In this document: piece after piece, positions 14,889 through 19,812 of the stretch
How the letters are laid out: every line of letters begins with the position of its first letter
How positions within the stretch are numbered: position 1 is the first letter of the stretch
NCBI GenBank assembly: GCA_050013075.1
Contig: JBEKFZ010000076.1
Span: forward strand, 1-19,812
Direction of reading: 5' to 3'
DNA: 19,812 nucleotides
DNA from: JBEKIK01 sp050013075
GTDB taxonomy: Bacteria > Planctomycetota > Planctomycetia > Pirellulales > Thermoguttaceae
Notes under the pieces: generated by a model
What the model saw: the letters and a program-made list of their open reading frames with translations, nothing else
What the model was told of the DNA's origin: nothing
The model's database searches: none
Translations under genes and position numbers: made by a program

Positions 14889-15221
14889 TGCGATTCCTTT
14901 CAGCGGAAATAATTATCAACAACTCATTTTGACAAGGCTTCAAATATACCCATTCAACCCTATTTCCACAATGGCCGGACGGGAACTTTTCGTTGGCGCA
15001 ACACCTTAATTCATAAGATGTTACGACAGCATTCCTCTTGATATTTTCTCATCCCATAAAACACTTGTAGAGCGATAAAAAAACGCCGCTTTATTGCCCC
15101 CCAAATCGGGTGTTATGCCAATTCTAATTCAAAACCGCGCTTAGACATGTGTTTGGCTTATCGCGAAACCGCAAGCGGTTTATCGACATATCGCGAAACC
15201 GCAAGCGGTTTGTGGGTTCAG
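14889..15221. other. 333-bp intergenic region, gyrA leader and repeat pair
   Basis: This gap holds the gyrA Shine-Dalgarno sequence (AAGGA near 14895) and AT-rich DNA, including TATATT-like and GATAAT-like hexamers on the - strand, from which no single promoter can be chosen. It also holds the two hairpin repeats at 15161-15211. No ORF, tRNA or recognisable riboswitch is seen. Confidence 0.6.
15161..15211. repeat. Two tandem hairpin copies of the CGCGAAACCGCAAGCGGTTT repeat
   Basis: Perfect dyads AAACCGC-AA-GCGGTTT at 15166-15181 and 15196-15211, each preceded by TCGCG, are spaced exactly 30 bp apart. They lie just beyond the permease stop. Confidence 0.9.
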
Positions 15222-16472
15222 TCATTCATAGCGCAGCGATTCGATCGGGTCGAGCCGGCTGGCCTTTCGGGCGGGATAGTAGCCGAAGAACATTCCCACC
15301 GAAGCCGCAAAACCCAGGGAAACCAGGATGGCATTTACGGAGATGGCCAATGGCCAGTGCGTGCTGCTAAGGAAATGATTTACCGCATACGTCGCAGCCA
15401 CCGCCGAGCCGATCCCCAGGGCGACGCCGATCACCCCGCCCAACAAGGAAAGCACCACGGCTTCCAGGAGGAATTGCCGCAGAATATCGCGGGAGCGCGC
15501 GCCCACGGCCAAGCGGATGCCGATCTCGCGGGTCCGTTCGGTGACGGAAACGAGCATGATATTCATGATGCCCACCCCGCCCACGACCAGCGAGACGCTG
15601 GCCACGGAGCCTAGCAACAAGGTCATGACCATGGTGATGATGTTCAGCACCCTGGCGACTTCGGAGGTGTTTCGCACGGTGAAATCGTCTTCAGCGCCCT
15701 GCCGGATGTGGTGTCGTTGGCGTAATAGACTTATCACTTCCTCTTCGGTCTGCTTCATCTGATCAGTCCATCGTGCCGACACGAAGATACAATCGACGTT
15801 ATTGAAATTGCTGCCGCTGACCTTTTTTTTGATCGTGGTGAACGGCGCCAGGACGATGTTGTCCTGGTCCTGGCCGAAAAGGTTGGCCCCTTTCGGCTCC
15901 AACAGGCCGACCACTCGGAAGGGAATTTTTTTTATGCGGATTGTCGCGCCGACGCAATCCATACCGGGAAACAGGTTGTCGGCCACGGTCTTGCCGATGA
16001 CGCAGACCTTGGCCGCGGTGTGGACATCGCCGGCGCTGAAGAATTGCCCTTTTTCGACCTGCTGGTTGCGGATCGTCAAATAAGTGTCGTTTACTCCCAT
16101 GATCGAGTCCGGGGCCCAATTCAAATTTCCCGCCACGACTTGAGCCTTTGCGCTTACCTCCGGCGAGGCCGCCAGCACGGTTGGGCACTCGGTCGCCATG
16201 GCGTCGGCATCGGAGGCCAACAGCGTAGTGAATGTTCCTGAAGGAAGTCGCATGCTGCCTCCGCCGGTGTAGCTGCCAGGCAGGATGAACAGCACGTTGG
16301 TGCCCAAGCTCTGGAATTGATCCGTGACCAACATGCCGGCGGATTGGCTGATTGAAACCAAGAGGATGACAGCCCCCACGCCGATGACGATTCCCAAGAC
16401 CGTCAATCCGGCGCGAGTCTTATTCTTCAACAGCGAGCGCAAGGACACTCGTAATATCATGAGAAGATTCAT
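15222..16472 (-). CDS. MacB-type ABC exporter permease without ATPase domain
   Basis: A ~416-residue FtsX/MacB-family permease: an N-terminal transmembrane helix (residues ~20-45, TVLGIVIGVGAVILLV), a large periplasmic domain (about 50-270), and three C-terminal helices with the coupling segment SVTERTREIGIRLAVGAR and the C-terminal PARKASRLDPIESLRYE. MacB normally fuses or pairs this with an ABC ATPase; none is intact here. Such systems export macrolides, peptides or lipoproteins with MacA and an outer-membrane channel, also absent from the window. A TTG at 16478 is possible, but the ATG at 16472 is preferred; neither has a clear Shine-Dalgarno sequence. A heptamer array lies just upstream. 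Confidence 0.88.
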   Translation of the reverse strand: MNLLMILRVSLRSLLKNKTRAGLTVLGIVIGVGAVILLVSISQSAGMLVTDQFQSLGTNVLFILPGSYTGGGSMRLPSGTFTTLLASDADAMATECPTVLAASPEVSAKAQVVAGNLNWAPDSIMGVNDTYLTIRNQQVEKGQFFSAGDVHTAAKVCVIGKTVADNLFPGMDCVGATIRIKKIPFRVVGLLEPKGANLFGQDQDNIVLAPFTTIKKKVSGSNFNNVDCIFVSARWTDQMKQTEEEVISLLRQRHHIRQGAEDDFTVRNTSEVARVLNIITMVMTLLLGSVASVSLVVGGVGIMNIMLVSVTERTREIGIRLAVGARSRDILRQFLLEAVVLSLLGGVIGVALGIGSAVAATYAVNHFLSSTHWPLAISVNAILVSLGFAASVGMFFGYYPARKASRLDPIESLRYE

Positions 16473-16486
16473 GAGCAAAGTCGCCA

Positions 16487-16542
16487 GTTCACGGTTTACA
16501 GTTCACGGTTTACGGTTTACGGTTTACGGTTCACGGTTTACG
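16487..16542. repeat. Eight tandem heptanucleotides GTTYACR
   Basis: Eight consecutive 7-bp units run from 16487: GTTCACG, GTTTACA, GTTCACG, GTTTACG three times, GTTCACG, GTTTACG. Variation is limited to C/T at position 4 and G/A at position 7. The array ends in GTTTTTT and lies about 15 bp upstream of the permease start. Confidence 0.92.
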
Positions 16543-16588
16543 GTTTTTTAATAGGCTTTAGGTTTCAGGCGGAAGGAAATGGGTTGTG

Positions 16589-16606
16589 CGAAACCGCAAG
16601 CGGTTT
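16589..16606. repeat. Single copy of the AAACCGCAAGCGGTTT hairpin repeat
   Basis: A perfect 7-bp dyad (16591-16606), preceded by CG (16589-16590) and followed on the + strand by TTTCCCC. It looks like a terminator on the + strand, but both flanking genes are on the - strand, where no U-tract follows. Confidence 0.85.
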
Positions 16607-16659
16607 TTTCCCCTCATTGACAATCTCCAATCCCTAATCTCTCCTAATCCCTTGTCCCT

Positions 16660-17967
16660 TTAGGGTGAGGATGTTTTTGTTTCGGCCGTTTGTAGGCCGA
16701 CGACCACTTCTTGCCCTTCGTGCAAGTCGCCGGAAACCACTTCCGTGAAATTTTTGTCGCTTAAGCCGGTTTCAATCTTTACGGCAGACAGCAGATCTCC
16801 GTCGGCTACCCAGACGTATCGAGTGCTGAGGTTGCCCTGAGAGGCGGACTTATCTCCTATTCCAAGGCCTGCACTAGCGGCGGCTCCGCCGCTATTCGCC
16901 TGGCCGATGCGGGCCGCGCCGGCGAGGATCGCCCGGTCGCTCTGGCGAGCCTGGTCGGGCTTGGGATAAAATCTCAATGCGGCGTTCGGGATGGTCAGCA
17001 CGCCGGCGTGGATCTCGATTTGAAAGTTCAAGTTGGCCGTCATGCCGGGAATGAGTTTGATTTGCGGATTTGGCGATTCCACGACAACCGTGTATGTAAC
17101 CACGTTTTGAACCGTGGTCGGGTTCAGCCGGACTTGGAATATCCTTCCCTCGAACGTATCCTTGGGGTAGGCGTCCACCGTGAAATTCACCGGCTGGTCG
17201 CGCGACTGCGCATCGCGGATCAACCCGATGTCGGCCTCATCCACCGATGCGTAGACGTAGATCTTTTTTTCCAAATCCGGGGCAACCACGAACAACACGG
17301 GCGTTTGGAACTGCGCGGCCACGGTCTGGCCGGCGTCGACTTTGCGGTCGATTACCACGCCGTCGACCGGCGAGCGGATAGTGGTATAGGTCAGATTTAT
17401 TTCAGCCATATCCAATGCGGCCTTGTTCTGCTCGACGGTCGTCTTGGCTACTTCCACGTTTGCCGCGGCCATTTCGTAATTGGCTTCGGCCAGGTCGTAG
17501 TCGCTGTCGGCGATGCCCTTGATAGGGCGATCCATCCCGGGGATGTTCGTGATTTTGTAAAGTTCCTTGGCGCGCTTAAAATCCCGCCCCGTCTGATGGA
17601 GTCTTGCCTTGTACTGTTCCAAATCGGCCACGGAGTGAGCCAGTGCGGCTTTGGCCTGCCGGCATTGGGCCTTGTAGACCTGCGGATCGATCTCCGCGAG
17701 GATCTGATCTTTTTGGACCTTGTCGTTGAAGTCCACGTGGACCTTCTGAATGGGGCCGGAGGCGTAGGAGCCGACCTGCACGCTCAAGACGGGCTGCACG
17801 GTGCCGTTTGAATTGACGGTGAGTTTTATGTCGCCGCGCTGAACCGCGGAGGTTCGGTATTGATCGTTTGCAGCGCCGTTTCGCGAGGCATGGAAATGCC
17901 TGTAGCCGGCGGCTCCCACGCAGGCGATAACGGCGGCGGCAATCAGCCAGAAAATGAGGCGTTTCAT
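16660..17967 (-). CDS. MacA-type periplasmic adaptor (HlyD/RND membrane-fusion protein)
   Basis: A ~435-residue membrane-fusion protein that would link an inner-membrane MacB pump to an outer-membrane channel. It has one N-terminal membrane anchor (about residues 5-22, LIFWLIAAAVIACVGAAGY), then a lipoyl half (VQVGSYASGPIQKVHVDFNDKV), a long alpha-helical hairpin (about 90-190, Ala/Gln/Lys-rich) and the second lipoyl half (TIRSPVDGVVIDRKVDAGQTV). Beta-barrel and membrane-proximal domains follow. The ATG at 17967 has GGAGGG about 9 nt upstream, and the upstream remnant's stop codon (TAA) overlaps this spacer. Family is clear; the substrate is unknown. Confidence 0.9.
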   Translation of the reverse strand: MKRLIFWLIAAAVIACVGAAGYRHFHASRNGAANDQYRTSAVQRGDIKLTVNSNGTVQPVLSVQVGSYASGPIQKVHVDFNDKVQKDQILAEIDPQVYKAQCRQAKAALAHSVADLEQYKARLHQTGRDFKRAKELYKITNIPGMDRPIKGIADSDYDLAEANYEMAAANVEVAKTTVEQNKAALDMAEINLTYTTIRSPVDGVVIDRKVDAGQTVAAQFQTPVLFVVAPDLEKKIYVYASVDEADIGLIRDAQSRDQPVNFTVDAYPKDTFEGRIFQVRLNPTTVQNVVTYTVVVESPNPQIKLIPGMTANLNFQIEIHAGVLTIPNAALRFYPKPDQARQSDRAILAGAARIGQANSGGAAASAGLGIGDKSASQGNLSTRYVWVADGDLLSAVKIETGLSDKNFTEVVSGDLHEGQEVVVGLQTAETKTSSP

Positions 17968-17972
17968 GGTTT

Positions 17973-18092
17973 TTATCCCTCCTGAGCGTGCAAGGCTTCG
18001 ATGGTGCGCGGGAATTCGGTGGAGTCGCAAATAACTTGCCCGTCCCGGATGACTACGGCGCGGCGGGCGTGCTTGGCAATTAATTCCTCAAT
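17973..18092 (-). pseudogene. 3' remnant of a MacB/LolD-type ABC ATPase gene
   Basis: The - strand frame between stop codons at 18093-18095 and 17973-17975 encodes about 39 residues: the segment KHARRAVVIRDGQVICD followed by a short tail ending IEALHAQEG. This matches the very end of MacB/LolD ATPases, just after the switch His, where HAxRxxxIRDG is usual. No Walker A, signature or Walker B is present upstream; the next gene is the sulfatase. It ends 5 bp before the macA ATG, as expected of an ATPase-macA-permease operon. It is therefore best read as a truncated gene. Confidence 0.78.
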
Positions 18093-18137
18093 TTATATTC
18101 GCTTTATTGCGGCGAGGATACACGCTGATTGTGTTTC

Positions 18138-19574
18138 TTACTCGTTGGGATCCTTCTTCCCCGCATTTTTATCATGGAAAATTGGGAACTCCGGCGAATC
18201 GGTCCGCGCGGTCTTGAGATAGGCTTCGATTTTGGCCGCCACAGCGGGATTTTGGGCGGCAATATTCTTGGTCTCGCCGATATCGTCGGGCAATTTGTAA
18301 AGCTCCAACGGGCCGCCGGGTTTGTGGCGTACGGCTTTCCATTGGCCCCATTGCACCGCTTGTTCGAAACCGCGCTCGTAAAATTCCCAATACAAAAATC
18401 GTTCTGGAATTTGCTTTGCCTTGCCTAAAAAGAGCGGCGCTACGCTGATTCCGTCGATGTTCGCCGGAACCGTGCCGTCGGCGAACTCGGCCAGGGTGGG
18501 CATGTAGTCGGCAAAGCACCAGGGGATATCGTTTACCGCGCCGGCTGGAATGCGGCCCGGCCAACAGGCCAACGCCGGTTCGCGGATGCCGCCTTCATAC
18601 ATGTCGCGTTTGTAGCCCTGCAATGGGCCATGGGAATTGAAAAACTCGGCAACGCGCGTCAGTTCGGCGGTCGGGCGCGAGCGCGGGCCGTTATCCGAGG
18701 TGAAAATAACGATTGTATTCTCGGCGATTTTGAGTTCCCGGAGCAAGTCCCTGATTTGCCCCACCGCGCCATCCAGACGAGTGACCATGGCGGCGTAAAT
18801 CTTCATCGACTCGTCCCACGGCTCCTTGGCGTAAGGTTCCAGGTTTGGAGGAGCGACCAGCGGATCGTGCGGCGCGGACGGACAGAAATACAGGAAAAAC
18901 GGTTTGTCGCCGTTGCGGCGGATGAAGTCGCTTGCATAGCGGGTGTAAAGGTCGGTTTCATAAGTCCCCTTTTTTCCGTTTTCGTTGCCTGGGACATCAA
19001 TAACTTGCCGGTTGACGACGCAACGGGCCGGATAATACGCCGGATCGTGGGTTCCGGGTTCGGTCAAGAGCCAGCCGTAAAATTCGTCGAATCCGCGGTT
19101 AAGCGGCGATGCCTTCGGGTCGTATCCTTCCAGGTGCCATTTGCCGACCAGGCACGTGCGATACCCCGCTTTTTGGAGGACATTGCCCACCGTGACGTCT
19201 TGATCGGTCAGATTCGCCCGGCGGTTTTTGCCTTGAACAATCCCGCCGGCAAAACAATTGTTGCCCCGCACTCGCGTGTGCCCGGTGTTCTGGCCGGTCA
19301 TCAAAACGCTTCGCGACGGCGCGCACACCGGCGCGCCCGCGTAGGCTTGCGTGAAACGTATACCATCCACGGCCATGCGGTCGATGTTGGGAGTCTTGAT
19401 TTTTGTCTGCCCGTAACAGCCCACGTCGCCCCATCCCAGGTCGTCGGCCAGGATGAAGACGATATTGGGCCTTTGCGCCGTTGCGGAGTCTTTCTCGCCC
19501 GCCGCCCGGGCCGCATCAATTGCGATTGTCAATGCAAGAACCAAGGCAGACACGATGTAAAGAACCAATCGCAT
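18138..19574 (-). CDS. Exported sulfatase (arylsulfatase A type, class I)
   Basis: A 478-residue secreted formylglycine-dependent sulfatase that hydrolyses sulfate esters, probably of algal polysaccharide. An N-terminal signal peptide (about 1-25, ending ARAAG) precedes the alkaline-phosphatase fold. Metal-binding DD (44-45), the modified Cys84 in CAPSR followed by SVLMTG, GKWHLEG near 145, and the FTSDNGPR motif are all visible. Length is typical. The ATG at 19574 has GGAGG 8 nt upstream. Activity requires an FGE-type maturase elsewhere. It sits directly upstream of the ATPase remnant, so its arrival or a deletion may have broken that gene. The released sulfate could feed the CysTWA importer, but this link is inference. 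Confidence 0.93.
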   Translation of the reverse strand: MRLVLYIVSALVLALTIAIDAARAAGEKDSATAQRPNIVFILADDLGWGDVGCYGQTKIKTPNIDRMAVDGIRFTQAYAGAPVCAPSRSVLMTGQNTGHTRVRGNNCFAGGIVQGKNRRANLTDQDVTVGNVLQKAGYRTCLVGKWHLEGYDPKASPLNRGFDEFYGWLLTEPGTHDPAYYPARCVVNRQVIDVPGNENGKKGTYETDLYTRYASDFIRRNGDKPFFLYFCPSAPHDPLVAPPNLEPYAKEPWDESMKIYAAMVTRLDGAVGQIRDLLRELKIAENTIVIFTSDNGPRSRPTAELTRVAEFFNSHGPLQGYKRDMYEGGIREPALACWPGRIPAGAVNDIPWCFADYMPTLAEFADGTVPANIDGISVAPLFLGKAKQIPERFLYWEFYERGFEQAVQWGQWKAVRHKPGGPLELYKLPDDIGETKNIAAQNPAVAAKIEAYLKTARTDSPEFPIFHDKNAGKKDPNE

Positions 19575-19812
19575 GATTAAAGCCTCCGGTTAAAAATATA
19601 TTGGATATGACTACATATTTTAACCGTGAACACGTGTAAAAGGTAGCACCGGTATAACGCTACATTAGAGCAGAACAATGAGCGCGGAACTAAGAATGTA
19701 GAACGCAAAACAAAGGCGGAAGGCGGAAACCAATCCCCAATTTCCTACCCCCGAATCCCGAATCCCGAAACCAAAACTCCAAGATTTGCGGCGATCATTG
19801 CCATGGGCGGGG
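19575..19812. other. Right-edge intergenic region with a CCCGAAT heptamer run
   Basis: No gene is seen in these 238 bp. Three heptamers, CCCGAAT (19750), CCCGAAT (19757) and CCCGAAA (19764), are tandem. It probably includes the sulfatase promoter, but no hexamers are convincing. Confidence 0.6.

Noticed and set aside
14930..14960. TTGACA with a downstream TATACC on the + strand as a promoter
   Set aside because: No + strand gene follows; the gap leads only to repeats and antisense genes.
16487..16542. Telomere-like array
   Set aside because: Short, internal, and located between two genes of one operon; a heptamer STRR fits better.
16591..16610. Rho-independent terminator on the + strand
   Set aside because: Both neighbouring genes are on the - strand, and the same dyad occurs elsewhere without a T-tract; treated as a repeat copy.

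Overview
The window looks like a moderately GC-rich Gram-negative chromosome, most likely a planctomycete (Pirellula/Blastopirellula-like). This rests on a choline/arylsulfatase-type exported sulfatase, a FliN-like SpoA protein, a GyrA with lineage-type substitutions, a MacA/MacB exporter and many intergenic hairpin repeats. The phylum is inferred from family resemblance; no rRNA is present.

Left part (1-1090, + strand): the 3' end of a TPR-repeat protein with a strong intrinsic terminator, then a FliN-like SpoA-domain protein. Centre-left (1092-7760, - strand): one long operon reading sbp, ABC ATPase, HypB/UreG-like GTPase, [4Fe-4S] protein, cysT, cysW, cysA. A complete sulfate importer (binding protein, two permeases, ATPase) is thus split by a three-gene cassette (ATPase, GTPase, Fe-S protein) that resembles metallocentre assembly or maturation machinery rather than transport. 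Divergent to it (7975-9642, + strand) is a GAF-AAA-Fis sigma-54 activator. The gap between them holds a well-spaced -24/-12 promoter facing sbp, and about 107 bp upstream of it a 7-bp dyad suited to an activator site. This locus is the most interesting part of the window: a sigma-54-controlled sulfate uptake operon carrying a cofactor-assembly-like trio of unknown function.

Centre-right (9760-14888, - strand): gyrA, then an orphan DNA methyltransferase translationally coupled (ATGA overlap) to UDP-glucose 6-dehydrogenase. GyrA carries Gly and Pro at the two main quinolone-resistance positions, an acidic insert and two perfect GyrA boxes.

Right part (15222-19574, - strand): an exported sulfatase, the 3' remnant of a MacB-type ABC ATPase, a MacA-type adaptor and a MacB-type permease. 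The ATPase that should power this exporter survives only as about 39 codons next to the sulfatase, so a deletion or rearrangement probably joined the two.

Most intergenic gaps larger than about 60 bp contain short, near-perfect hairpins (arms of 5-9 bp, loops of 2-4 nt). They share architecture but come in several sequence families, some in tandem or inverted pairs. Two gaps also hold heptanucleotide tandem repeats. No tRNA, rRNA, CRISPR array or transposase was seen.
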